DNA of 64,000 nt from Nelumbo lutea (lineage: Eukaryota; Streptophyta; Magnoliopsida; Proteales; Nelumbonaceae): NCBI GenBank assembly GCA_022828595.1, contig JAKGHH010000002.1:106513254-106577253 (forward strand), given 5' to 3'. The translations under genes were made by a program, and so were the position numbers. Shown here piece by piece: positions 50,601 through 63,200 of this stretch (position 1 is the first letter of the stretch; each line of letters opens with the position of its first letter). The notes beneath the pieces were generated by a model that did not search any database, was not told where the DNA came from, and saw only the letters and a program-made list of their open reading frames with translations.

Positions 50601-51833
50601 TATTTGAGTCTGGGACTGAGGACAGGATATGCAAAACCCAGTCCCATTGCCATTCCTATCAAAATCCAAATAAGTATTGCCTATTATTTGATGAAAAGAT
50701 ATATATGTATATGCATATATATACCTAAAAAGACATTATTACATGTTAAGGCCAAGGTTCAAAGGATTGATACATATAGGTTAGGTGTAGAATTAGGATG
50801 GATTCGATTTGAACTTCTATCAAAATTTAAATGGACCCATCCCAAATGCCCAAGCCCAAAGCAGTGTAAAATGTTTGCTTGGATCAACCACAAATTGCAC
50901 CCATTGGAGGGAGGGGATATTTTTCCCTTTATGGCGTTGGAGAAGAAAGCAGGGTGGGAAAACAATTAAACATGTTTATTTGGGATGAGAAGATGTGGCA
51001 GTTTTGAGGGGGAAAACAATTAAACTTCTTCTATTAAACAATTTCGGGTCCCATCGTCCAATCCAGTCCAGTTTTAAAAACCATGCAAATAAATTTTCTA
51101 ATAACTATCTCAACCTCGCAAATAACACATACATTGAATTGAACCTAATAAAGACTGCTGATAAAAAAATACATCGAACCAAATAAAGACTCTTTAAACA
51201 ACCTTCCATTGCTAACTCTTTGGAATAAATGACAACTAAGGCGATGTTTGGTTCAACTCTCCTTGTAGAATGGATAAAAATGGATAGAACGAAAAAAAAA
51301 TATTACTATGAATCAAATGCTTTGTTTTTTAAACAATAAACTTTTTGTGACAAAAATGAGAATAAACGTTTTAAAATTTTCAATTTTTTTTATGATATAG
51401 GTATCGATACAATACTCATTAGCAAAAATATAGTGGAAACACACAAGACTTATACCAACAAAACACAGATCAATCATGTGCGCCCTACATCAATAACAAA
51501 AATATGAATTTCTACTTGTGGGCCCTACAGAGAGTTGAAACCGTTGTTTGGTCTAGAAGACCTATGAACTTCTACTTGTGCTGCAAGAGGCAAAATTGTT
51601 TGTTGACTTTCTTCCACATTGGACTTACATATCTTTTTCTTGTTCTCCAATCTCCACTATTCTCCAACCTTGGTTCTATTCATTCTTTTGTTTTGTTTTT
51701 TCCAAAAACCTCTGACTCGATAGAGAATTTGCAACAATGGGCCTAAGCATTTTCTACATAACCCCCTTTTTTTTGCAAAGTTTCACTAATATATCTTCGA
51801 TCACCTACATTTAATTTCTATATTTCAAGTTCA
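47641..51833. other. EIL3 leader/promoter, then intergenic DNA
   Basis: 47641-47860 holds the EIL3 5' leader with a GA-rich tract near 47768. 48500-49260 is AT-rich with GAACCGAGCTCAACCTC-type repeat words. 50460-50700 is repeat-like (GGTATTTGAGTCTGGGACTG) and accounts for a 145-codon frame at 50532-50969. No gene is supported up to the inverted LTR. Confidence 0.4.
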
Positions 51834-53479
51834 TGATCCAATTTTCGGCCACGTACCAATGTTTTGTGATGTAAAATTTTTTGGCAAAGTATCTCGTTAT
51901 TCGACCCGGTGGTGGCGTACCTTAGTGACGAGCTACTTGGTGGCAAACTGCCTGGTGGCGAACTCCCTGGTGGCGAACTACCTGGGGGCGAACTGCCTTG
52001 ATGGCAAACTGCTTGGGGGCGAACTGCCTTGGTGGCAAATTGCCCGGGGGCGAATTGCCTTGGGGGCGAACTGCCTGGGGGCAAACTGCCTGGGGGCGAA
52101 CTGCCTAGTGGCGAACTCCCTGGTTGCGAACTCCCTGGTGGCGAACTGCCTGGGGGCGAACTGCCTTGGTGGCGAACTGCCTGGGAGCGAACTGCCTGGT
52201 GGTGAACTGCCTTGGTGGCGAACTGCCTTGGGGTGAACTGCCTTGGTGGCGAACTGCCTGGGGGCGAACTGCCTAGGGGCGAACTGCCTGGTGGTGAACT
52301 CCCTGGTGGCGAACTCCCTGGTGGCGAACTGCCTAGGGGCGAACTGTCTTGGTGGCGAACTCCCTACTAGGCGGTCGATGCCTTAGAGAATGTTGGAGCT
52401 CCCTGGTGCGGCGCAATCTGACTGCCCTCAGCATGAGGCGGTCTTCTTTCCTTTGTAGGCTGCGGGAGATGAGGGACCTGCGAGAACTTCATCTTTTCCT
52501 CCTCTTTGTAGATGGCGGGAGCTGAGAGATCTGCGAGAACTCCATCTTTTCCTCCTCTTTGTAGGTGGCGGGAGCTAAGGGACCTCCGAGAACTCCATCT
52601 TTTCCTCCTCCTTGTAGGTGGCGGGAGTTGAGGGACCTCCGAGAACTCCATCTCTTCCTCCTCCTTGTAGGTGGGGGGAGCTGAGGGACTTCCGAGAACT
52701 GCATCTTTTCCTCCTCTTCGTAGGCGGCGGGAGCTGAAGGACCTGCGAGAACTGAATCAGAGGTCCCAGGGGTACTTTCCCGGTGGGAGGCTCTCCGATG
52801 CTTAAGTTAGCACTCTTATTGTAGAGAGCTTTGAAGATAATATGAGAGAGCTAGAGAGCAGGGTTACTTCCCTTTCTTTTCCATCCCCTTCCCCTTTGGG
52901 GGGTGAGGTCTTTATATACCGGAGTCTTCGCGGGTTAGGTGGGTGAAAAGCCTCCAAACGGTAAGACTCGTCGCATCCGGTCAGAATCGGGGTACGGTGG
53001 TGAACTCCTCGAGGTCGTCAGGCTGGCGCTTGTGTCAGGCGGCCAGGTCGGCGCCTGGGCCGGGTTGTCAGAGGGGTGTCTGCGTCAGTCGGCAGGTCAG
53101 TGTTTAGGCCAGGTCGTCAGGTCGGCGCTTGTGTCAGTCGGCGGGACAGTGCCTAGATCAGATCGTCAAGCTGGCGCCTGTGTCAGTCGGCGGGTCAGTG
53201 TCTAGATCAGGTCGTCAAGCTGGTGCCTTGGCCGGATCATGCGCTAGGCTGGTCTAGGTCGGCCAGGTCGCGCAGGCCGTGCGCAGGCCGCGCGCGCACC
53301 GTGCAGTTCGTGCGCGCCGCGCAGGCGCGCGTCAGGCCGCGCGCAAGTCGCGCCAGGCCGGCCAAACAGGTGCCCGGGTGGGTCACCAACTTCGTAAGTT
53401 TGTTAGCTGGGTGTTTTCCTAGTTGTCACGAGGTGCCATGTGTCACAATTTTACTGGAGGACCAAATCTGCCCTCATCA
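51834..53479 (-). mobile_element. Second copy of the tandem-repeat-rich LTR, inverted
   Basis: On the minus strand it begins TGATGAGGGCAGATTTGG and ends GGCCGAAAATTGGATCA, matching the solo LTR at 30269-32103 from end to end. It keeps the TATA box (GGTATATAAAGACC, near 52909-52920). Array lengths differ: about six roughly 51-bp units here (52440-52760) against three, and about 29 of the 15-bp units (51935-52370) against about 43. The flanks GTTCA and CTAAC do not match, so no target duplication supports a simple insertion. Confidence 0.75.
51935..52370. repeat. 15-bp tandem array of the inverted LTR
   Basis: Repeats of GGCGAACTGCCTGGG and variants with 14-16-bp spacing, the complement of the array at 31346-31990. 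More length variation occurs here, so the frames break sooner. Confidence 0.85.
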
Positions 53480-53687
53480 CTAACCAAATCATCTTACATT
53501 TCTAGTGCCATGTTTGTGAAGCCATTAAGCATGTTAAATACCTAGTATGCATAATGCATTCACCACACCCATATTTTGTATTATCCTAACCATTAAAATT
53601 AAATAGGTCTCAACTTTATATAATAGCCAAAAATACAAGGCAATACTCAAAATTGAACAACGAAAAAATAATTCATCATTTCAATAA

Positions 53688-55096
53688 GGGTCATTTACTA
53701 GAACATCTCTTATAGTTTCATAGATTTACTTAAACATATCCTATAGTTTGAATTTTACTAAAACACCCCTTATAGTTTGAAACATATTTACTTAATCGAT
53801 CTTTCATTAAAAAATTCTAGCACGGACTCATGCAAAAAGGAAGGACTTGTTAAATATTTAGATAGGGTAGAGCCTTTCTTAGTCCAATTAAAGCCTTAAT
53901 AAGGGCATCATAGTGATAAATTAATTAAATTGATTTAGTGTTCAATGCACAGGAATTTTAATTTTGTTATATTATGTGAACAGTATTCTTATTTTTTAGT
54001 TATTATTTAATAAGTAGCGGGGGCTGCTTTGAGGGTGGGCTGTCAGGCTGATGAAGGAGTCAGTTGAGTTGAAGATGCCAGTTAGCTTGGGATGAGAAGA
54101 GCACTAAGATGCGAGGGCTCTAGAACTCGTAATGTTGCGGGTAATTACTAAATTTGGATCACTTTGAATAGAGATGGTTTGTGCAATAAGGAATGATGTA
54201 ATGAAAGTTTTTTGGAAGACCATTGCCAATTGCCACCATTCCAGCATATATTCACTGCAAACATCCAAAACCTAGATAAAAAGGACACAAATTATACAAG
54301 TCCTACGATAATCCAATTTCTAAGAAAATTAGCAATTATCATCTAACATCAATAGAGATGAATCTTGTATAAATTAAAGTAAATTGACTCGCCCTTCATA
54401 TATGTTGTAGGGACCATCTTCTCCAATACACCTAGAGAGTATATTTTTAATATGTTGTTTTTGTTCCAGAGATCTTGTCTCAACTTAAAAACCTAGATTT
54501 TAAAAAATGAAGAAGAATCAGAAGAGCAAAAGAACCGCACTTGATGAACCCAATTCATAAAATAATTAGTAATCTTAAATAGATAAAACAATGCAAATGT
54601 AGATAAATAAAATGAAATATCAACCAAAGCTGAAAACCGAAAAAAAAAATAGAAAGTATGGTGCTGGAGATGCAATCCCTACCCGAGAGAGAGAGAGAGA
54701 GAGCACAAAGGAAAACCTTCAACTATGGAAAATCTACAAAAGTAGAGAAATATAACTGTTAGACTTGAATTAGAAAATATAAATGAAAAAAAAAAACAAA
54801 AAAAATTGTTAAACCTACAACGAAGAAACACCCCCCTCCTACAATTAGTGAACTCCAAAAGTTAGCCATAACATCTGCAAAACTCCAACAACATAGAATC
54901 AATAAATCCTTACAAATAAAAAAAATAGAAAATCACAAAAGCATAAAAATTAGGACAATCAAAAACAACCTTCAACCAATCGAGCCAAAAAAAAATAGCC
55001 AAAAGCAAAAGCACGAACACCTAAATGGAAGGAAGTGTGGCAGCACACTCTTACGAGGCTAGCAAGAGGGTTTAGAAAGAGGAGAGGTGGACTGAC

Positions 55097-55136
<40 letters not shown>

Positions 55137-56139
55137 GGAAAAAAAATGAAAATCAAACAATTGGGTTTAATCCAAACCTGCAAAGCCTAAGATAGAGAGA
55201 AATGAAATGTCTCTCCCATAAGACAATATTTTTTAAGTAAAAACAATAAATACAGAGCAAAAAAATAAAGAACTAAAAAAAAAATGAGAAGAGAGAGGTG
55301 GGTTAGGAAAGGAAGTGTCATATTTAATGAATATACCTGTGTTGAGTGAACGAAAATCTCTAAACCAACCTCTTTAGGGATTTTTAAAAGCTACCATGCA
55401 ACTGTTAGAAGCAGAGCTACCGTTACTAACAGGAAGGAGAGCCTAACTAAAATTGAAAAACCGACCTCCTAAGAGATTTTTAAAAGCTACCATGCAACTG
55501 TTACTAATACTAAGCAGAGTGTACCAAATGGGAAAAGAGGGGTAAAAGGAGATGCAATGAATGACAAAACTTACCAATTAAAACAGCATAGAATTTGGAT
55601 ATGCGCACATGCAAATGCTGAGAATGGGGAGGCCTGTGTGAGAGAAGTGGTGAGAGGCCTTGGACCTCTACACATTTCTCTTTATATTATAGATATAGAT
55701 TTGTTATGCCATGTGAAAATAATAACATGATCACCTAAATTAAGTGGAAAATGTTCAAGGGAATTGACCAATATTTGTTTATTCCAAAAGGACCCTTATA
55801 CGGAGTGGAAAATGTTCAATGGTATGGACCCATGGTCGTTTATTCTAAAAATACCCCTAACACATTTGTATAGAAAACAAAATTGATCAAATAAAGAAAA
55901 ATACAGTGGCTGTCCATGTTTTATTAAGGGTGAAAATGACATTTTCTTTTTAGTTTCTTTTGAGTAAATTTATTTGAATGGATGTTAGGATTAAAACGGC
56001 TATTTTCCACTTTCATCTAATGGAAGGTCAATTAAGTAAATCAATTACAAATTATAAGGGACATTTTAATAAAACACAAACTATAGGATAAGTTTTAATA
56101 AATTCATAAAATTATAAAAAATATTTTAATAAATTACCC
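53688..56139. mobile_element. Mutator-like non-autonomous element with long TIRs, about 2.45 kb
   Basis: The left end GGGTCATTTACTAGAACATC and the complement of the right end, GGGTAATTTATTAAAATAT, stay alignable for about 140 bp (CCTATAGTTTG, CCCCTTATAGTTTG, TTTACTTAATCGATC). The flanks TTTCAATAA and TTTTAAAAA are 7/9 alike. No transposase frame is present. Inside are a (GA)n run at 55096-55134 and a duplicated AAAAGCTACCATGCAACTGT segment near 55390 and 55485. Confidence 0.55.
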
Positions 56140-56149
56140 TTTTAAAAAT

Positions 56150-56640
56150 AAAGATGTCTGCTGGGATCTAAAATGGGGAAATCAATCTAACGAATGGCTT
56201 TCCAAATTCAGAGAGTTGGAAACTTAAAGGTGAACACAAGGGTGCATGATTATTTATGGGTTCCAGCTATGATTTACCGCCATAAAACCACCTGAAAACT
56301 TCCTAGTTCCTTACAATTAGGGCGGTGTAAGAGGGCTTCTGTGTTGGAGGCAAAGAGCTGTGATTCAACTGTGATAGTTCAGCATTCGTGTTCCAAAGAA
56401 GCTACCTAGAATAGCTTCTTATTTTAATAACGTTTCTAGCATCCAGAACATAGAGATCAGCTTTATGGATTTTCACCGAACATCACTTTGGCATTCCATT
56501 ATGGGGCCCAGTTCGAAATTCCAGAAGCTGTGTCCGGAAAGCCAAGCCCCAAATGGGCACTTAATGTGGATGGGGCATATGTACTAGCAATGGAATGGAA
56601 GCTAAAATTGCCTAGCTAATAAGTTGAAGCTCTTGCATTC
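56150..56640 (+). pseudogene. LINE-like RNase H relic
   Basis: Plus-strand translation gives GKPSPKWALNVDGAY near 56540-56580, the start motif of the LINE/retroelement RNase H (normally W.KLNVDGA). It is preceded by a weak Cys-containing segment near 56330-56400. Stops are frequent. The identity rests on one motif. Confidence 0.35.
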
Positions 56641-58371
56641 ATTTAAGACATCCAATTTAAGCCCCTATTTGGAAACACTTGGGATCACAAAATAAATGGG
56701 GAATAAGTATTTATTCTTGTTTGGCAAATAAAGCCCATAACAAGTGTTTATTTTTTAAATAAGTACTTAAAAAATAATTCAATTTTGGATAGACTTTTTT
56801 AAGTGCTTATTCAACAAGTATTTATTTATTTTGTTGGGACAAGACTGTCCCCAATGTTTTATTCATTTTCTAGAGACTGCCCCATCTTCAGAAGATCACT
56901 TCTTTCTTTCCTCCTCCCTTTCCTTCTTTTCCTCTTCTCTTTCTCACACCGTTACTGCAGTGTATATATGGAAACAAGTTCAATTACGGGATAAGTATTT
57001 TTTTGTCATCTCTGTCTTTATCCAATATATAGCTATGTTAAGTTGGGACTATAAAAAGGGACCGGACTGTGAAATTGAATGGTCATTCAGCAATCTTATA
57101 GTATAAAGGAACTCACCATACATTTCAACACAAATGAAATAAGTACTTATATCAAATATAAGTGGTTTGAGAAAAACCCTCCCAGATACTAATAAGTACT
57201 TTATTTTCTAAACATACCCTAATTTTCTCTTGATCAGTTATTATCTTTCTGATGCTCAATGTATAACCCATCTTCCGTTGGCAAACTCGAAAAAGAAACC
57301 GCCATGGCAAATCAGAAATACAATGGCGGAATGCAGAAATTGTACGAGCACTCAAGATTTCCTATTCATTTTTCCTACCCATTTTCTATTCGCTGTGAAT
57401 TGAAGTCATACATCTCTTATACCAGAAGCTTCACACAACATCTTAATTAGCTTCTGTCCACAGGTTTGCAATGCTGCTGCCCATGCAGTGTTAAAATTTA
57501 CCATTTCTGTTTCTCAAACTATAGCATGGACTATTACTATTGGATTCCCTGAATCTATTATTTTGAAGGAGATGTAATTAAGGTGAGACTTTGGTTGAAT
57601 GGAATCAGCAGCACAAAAAACTTTTATCTTTTGAGAATATATATAATTTATGGAATATACAGATGCAACTGTGCTCACGTCGACAAGGCATATTCTCTGA
57701 TGCCCAAATTACAAAGATGCTCTAAATTTTCATGAGCGTTTGGTAGGCTCCCTTTGGATAAGCTTTTGCTTTTTAGCTTTTGAACCCAAAAGTCTTATGA
57801 GCGTTTGGTAGAAATTGCCTTTATTATAAACATTATCATCTAAAGGGAGCCCACTGCTATTGAGCTTATTCTAAAAGCACAGAAGCTTATCCAAATGCAA
57901 CGACCTTATACATTATAATAAATGTTCGTTTCAGTTCAAACTTCAAACCCCAGAGATGTATGGGATGACACTCTAGAAAGAACTAATTATCCTTCTAAAA
58001 TGCTCGACCCGAACAATTGTTTCTGGGCCATTGTTGATCCAGAAAAACTGGTAATCAAAGCTGTTCCATTTTCAAGTTGGTTTTTATTAGTTAAAACCTT
58101 GCTATGAACAACTTGCTATAACGTTAGTGTGATGGTCCATCAAAAAAGGTTCTCTTTATTTAATGGACAGAGTTCATTCTGAAGTGTGTCATTCTACCCA
58201 TTCAAGTGTGAAGGGTGAGCTTCATCACCAATGATAGCTATGTTTAATATGAGATTCCCCCATCTTATCACTGCTACAGAGACATCCTACATTAAAGAAA
58301 GAAAAGCAGAAGAGCAAAAGAAAAGCAGAATAGAATGAGGACAAACCAAGCATATATAATAACTTATCAGA
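56641..58371. other. Intergenic DNA with MITE-like sequence
   Basis: 56660-57220 carries AAGTACTTA/AAATAAGTATTTATT words at both ends that suggest a roughly 560-bp inverted-repeat element. 57745-57880 holds GGCTCCCTTTGGATAAGC and its complement TAAAGGGAGCCC, another small one. No gene is supported. Confidence 0.35.
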
Positions 58372-58727
58372 TAAGGGTGTCAATGGACCGATTTTGGATT
58401 GGACCCTGCTAGGTTCAAAATCAATTTAGACAAATTGGACAGACCAACAAAATATATTGGACTGTACCAATCGGGTCCAAAATATTTATTAGATTGGATT
58501 GGACCTGGTTCGTCCATAATAAATATATATTGGATTGGGTTGGATTAAGCCAATAGACTGGATTTAGATGGATTGAAACCAATTTAAATCAAAATGAATT
58601 TGAACGAATTGAATGATCCAAACATTGAATTAAACCAGTCTAAATTGATCCAAAACATTCATTGGATTGAATTGGACCTGGTCCATCACATTGGACTGGA
58701 TCGGATTGAACCAAATTGACACCCCTA
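58372..58727. repeat. hAT-like MITE with TAGGGGTGTCAA ends
   Basis: The left end TAAGGGTGTCAATGG and right end CCAAATTGACACCCCTA are inverted repeats. The flanks TTATCAGA and CTCTCAGA match at 6 of 8 positions, as expected for an eroded 8-bp duplication. The body is rich in TTGGATTGG words. Confidence 0.55.
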
Positions 58728-59169
58728 CTCTCAGATTGTCCATATCCCTAAGTTTTACAGATGGTAGTCCAATTAATAACTTTACCAACCAAATCAGCAT
58801 CTCTACCATTTTATTTTTTTGGCTGTTGTTAAAATATGACAAACATTTAGAAAAGATACAAAAGAGAAATGATTTTACTGTACGCTTAAATGTCTAATTG
58901 ATCCCACGGAAAGAAAGTGGAGACCACATCATCTTGCTTCTTATCTCATTCTCAAATAAAATAACCCTCCCCCAACTCCAATTCTCTTTTATATAAAATG
59001 GGGGCATAAATTATTTTAATTCTCAATCAAGTCTAATGCAAAAGTAAACCAAAATTTACACTTGAACCAAAATTTGCATTCTTTTTCATGCAAATTTCAA
59101 CAAGTGAAAGCATAAACAAAATATCACGTTTGAGAAATGAACAAGGTTATAGCTTTCGGTCTCATAATA

Positions 59170-59258
59170 CCCATCCGACTCTACAAATTTGTAGAGTGTA
59201 AAACCATGTATTTTGTATTATTTTATATGTATTTGTACTGTATATATCAAACTGAGCC
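59170..59258. repeat. Truncated Tourist-like MITE
   Basis: The right half TTTTGTATTATTTTATATGT and the end AACTGAGCC followed by TTA match the GTACTCCTTCC family. The left terminal repeat is eroded. Confidence 0.45.
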
Positions 59259-59420
59259 TTAGGACCACAATATAAAGGCAAATTTGTGCCAGTAATGTAA
59301 TTATCCTACTATTTGCTCATGGTTTGAAACCATAGCATGGTGGGAAATAATAGAATTTATGATCCACTACAAACTACAAACCAGAGCTGAACAATCCTCC
59401 AATTAACTCCATATCATGGT

Positions 59421-59530
59421 ACTGAGCTTACAAATGCAAATATATAGAATGCAAAACCTTGTATTTTGTATTATTTTTGTATATATTTATACTGTATATA
59501 TGTGTATTTGTATTCCTTCCAAACTGAGCC
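59421..59530. repeat. Tourist-like MITE next to a second family
   Basis: It has the family centre CCTTGTATTTTGTATTATTT and the right end GTATTCCTTCCAAACTGAGC plus C, followed by TTA (59531-59533). The left end ACTGAGCTTACAAATGC is partly eroded. Confidence 0.6.
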
Positions 59531-59533
59531 TTA

Positions 59534-59781
59534 GGCTGTGTTTGGTTGCAGTGAAATTTTATTTGTGTTGGTACAAATGCATGGGAATGAAAATAAAAAT
59601 AAATGCAAATTCTCATTTAATTTTGTTTTGGGCTTTACTTTATTCTGCTTCATGTCTTGATTTACTTCATTTGTACTGCAATCAAACAAAATAAACTAAA
59701 AAATTTAAAATATAAATAAGTCAGAATTTGCACTCAAATCATTTCTGTAGAAATTTATTTGCATTGCAACCAAACACAACC
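59534..59781. repeat. Tourist-like MITE, GGCTGTGTTTGGTTGCA family
   Basis: The ends GGCTGTGTTTGGTTGCAGTG and GCATTGCAACCAAACACAAC plus C are inverted repeats. TTA flanks both sides (59531-59533 and 59782-59784). The body is 248 bp and non-coding. A partial relative lies near 8560-8670. Confidence 0.75.
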
Positions 59782-59784
59782 TTA

Positions 59785-60215
59785 CGAAATAAATCCACTA
59801 TGAGTGATCATCACTCCTTTAACATCATCTGTTCACTCAGATGTGAATTACAGGGAACCGGTGTTGCATGGGCATGAACAGGAGAATCAGAATCCAATGC
59901 GTGTCTGGCAGTCTGACTTAGCTAGAAAGATGATAAAAATGATTTATTGACACCTGCTTACACTAGTATAACTATTAAAATACTCCAAATTTTGTTGAAT
60001 TTTAACATCATAAACCTACAGAAAAAAGTTGTTAGAAGATTAATTGTCTTTTTACTTGATAACATTCTGTGAGAACAATGACATTTTATGTGTACATCAG
60101 CTGTTCATTTTATCTCAAATAAGTAATGAGAGAAAGAAAAATGCCAAATAGAAGTGTCCCTAAGAATCCATAGAGTTTCAGTCTAACACAGACACCTCCT
60201 CCCTTTAGGAGAATA
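59785..60215 (-). other. 3' flank of the unrecognised gene
   Basis: AT-rich sequence after the TAA stop on the minus strand, probably its 3' UTR and terminator region. No other gene is seen. Confidence 0.4.
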
Positions 60216-63200
60216 TTATGCAACAGCCTCTTGTGCACTAGAAGCATGTTTCTGGAATTCTTGGGCCACTGAGCCCAACTTTTGCCATTGAAGCTCCTCT
60301 GCCAATAAGATCATGCTCTTCAGAGAACCTGCACAAACATCTGTTTGACCCACATGGCCACTACATTGCATGATTTGGAGAAGTACTTGTCCCCCTCTTT
60401 GCAAAGGATTGATGGGGAGAACTGGAACTAGTTCGACTTCTGCTCTTAGTGTAAGGGAGAATAAGGCATTCAAACCACCATAGAACAGGTCAAAATCTGA
60501 GTCAACCCCATCCAATGATCAACCCGGATCACCAAGCAGTAATATGGGAAAATATAAATAACAGAGATTCCTGGCCCAAAATCCATTCCCCCCCCCCCTC
60601 CTCTTTCTCTCTTGCAGTCTCTCTCTTTCCCCCTCTTTCTCTCTCAGCCTCTCTGTCTCTGCAGGAACTACATCAGCCCGATCCCTCTCCTGAGGATGCG
60701 TAGTGCAGTCCCTCCCCGGGTCCAGCCACTTCCTCCTGCCTCCCGTCGATTCTGACCGCACCGTTGCTCAGATCTTCGGACTCGACTGTATCCACACCCT
60801 TACACTAGACACCTAGAAAAAGGCCAACAGAAGTCCAAACCTGAGACATGGACAAGGAAACCTTATCATTGACCTTGAAAACAGGTTGCCAGCCTATTTA
60901 AAGACTATATGTTCTCTGGCACACCACATTGCCTTCCTCAATGATCCACATGCCTATTTAAAGACTATACAGTGCTTCAAATAGCAATCAAAAATTCCAA
61001 TCCCAGAAATTCATCCAACTGTTAAGGAATGCAAGGCTCCCTATCTGAGAGTAAAGGTAACAAAATTTTCAGGAAAGATATGATTCTAATAAGCACAAAG
61101 GTTGAATTATAAGATATGGGAAGTTCATAACTTTAATGTTCTGATCTTGGAATATGGGAATGCTGGCACAGCACTGTCATCTGCAGAGTGCTTGGACACT
61201 AGGACCACGCATGGCATAGGATGAATTTCTCTCTATGAGTTCAAAATCCCTAAGCCCAAAATACAGAAAGAAAGAAACCTAATTCAACATGAGTCATTGG
61301 AGCTGCAGTTTCATGGTCAGAAACATTACATAATTATCTTCAGCATTCATGTCCTGATACTTTCCCATGGAACTGTCAATAAGGACAACTTGTGGGAGTC
61401 TATTCTTCCACTTCCAATCCATTCTCTTTAATTTGCCAAGTGAAAGAGAAGAGGAAACTGGTTGCAACTTGCTACAAGAGCCCGACCTCCTCGATCATAT
61501 AACAGAAACATATGTTAACAAATAAGCAGATTTTATGAAAGAAGAATCCGAAGAGTACAGAAAAGCAACTTGAGTTTCTGCAATCTCACCTTCAATTTCT
61601 ATGGTTTGATATTTCAGCTGCACGGCTACATTACTAAAGCCAAGCTTAGCCAGCCAGTGCATGGGAAGCTGATATGCCACTTACCTTGGACCAGCTCCCA
61701 CTATCCAATTCCTGTGTTCGCAGGGAAGCATGGATACAAATTGGAGAACTGGTCTTCTGTTGATTTCTCTTCCATCCACATTATCCATAACCTAAGCTCC
61801 ACATGAGCACCTCAGCCACCATGATTCAGATTGCAGATTAGGAATGCATCTTGAATTAATACCTAGCTTTTTTCAAACCCAAAATTCCATTTACTGTATA
61901 AGAAGCAGCAAAGGAAAGAAATCCACTAAAAACAAAAAACCCTTTCCATTTAAACAGAAGCTCTTCTTATTAAATGCAGGGAGTAGGAGGAAAAGGTGGT
62001 GGCTCGACAAATGCTAGAAGGTGTATTGATAACTTGAATCATTGTTATCATGGATTAATTTTCCCCACCAACAAGCTTAATAACTTGAATCATTGTTGTT
62101 TCTCTTTACAAGGACACAGCAATACGAGACTAGAGAATGAACATGCACAGACACATAGATACAATAACTGAAAATGGGATTTTAAATAACCAAATAATGC
62201 ATACCTCAAAGACAAAAATGAGGCCAAATAATGCCAATGACTCAATGGTGAAGTGGGTAACCTCCCAACAGGTCCGAACCTCCGAAATCTCTTCAGTTCC
62301 CTGTGAGTTGTAATCCGTACTTCATGGGTTTTAGGGGAAAAAGATGAATAAATTATAGCATGACACAACATTTGTAACATGATTTAATATGATTAACTTA
62401 TTTAATTCTTTACTAAATGATGCGTATAATAAATTAATAAAAACCATTAAATGTTATACCTACCAACCATAATAATATTTCATCCAAACATGCATACATA
62501 ATAGGGCTCTTCACGGGTCAGGTTGGGTCAGTATATTTGTTTTTTCAATCGGTCGGGTTACTTAAAGAGCAAACCAAAACCAATCTGCCATTAAGCAAAA
62601 CGGACCCAAATATGAAGGATCGGTTTGGATTGATTTAGTCGGTTTGACATTGTTTGTGAACAGTCCTAAATTTGGTGTTACTTCTCAAAAAAGAAAAACA
62701 ATCTTAAAGACAAAACTAATTTCCATTTAACTAATGTTTTATTTTTCTTTAATGTAAAAAATAAGTAACTAACTAGAAAGAAGAAACTAGTATAGGGATT
62801 ACCTAGTTAGGGAAAGACTAGAAAATCAGAAACTAACTCAGTTCGGTTCGGTTTGATTCAGTTTCAGTTTTCACACATGAAAACTAAAACTGAACCGAAT
62901 TATTGGTTTATCCCTCTTCACAACCCGAAACCAACCGGTGGTGAAGAAAAACCGATCAAATTGAGTTGAGTTGGGCCGATTTGGTTGGTTTGACATTATT
63001 TATAAACAGCCCTAATACATAATTTAACACAATTTTGACACAAACAGAACTAAAATAAATCAAAACCTAATATCTACGCATTGTATCAAGTTTTTACACA
63101 TGAACCATTTTTTGCTTAACGTCCAACAGATTCAAATTAAACACCAATATCCAAGTGGCCCAGACTACCACGAATGTGATGATTGATTATTGATAAATCC

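Noticed and set aside
50532..50969. 145-codon plus-strand frame
   Set aside because: Its first part is translated from repeat words (GGGTATTTGAGTCTGGGAC-like) and no family match is apparent.
54959..55183. 74-codon frame with a run of Ser-Leu
   Set aside because: The run is the (GA)n microsatellite read on the minus strand.
62205..62300. Alternative phase-0 reading of this exon (GTEEISEVRTCWEVTHF)
   Set aside because: It looks protein-like, but only the other frame (ELKRFRRFGPVG) joins in phase with the exons on both sides.
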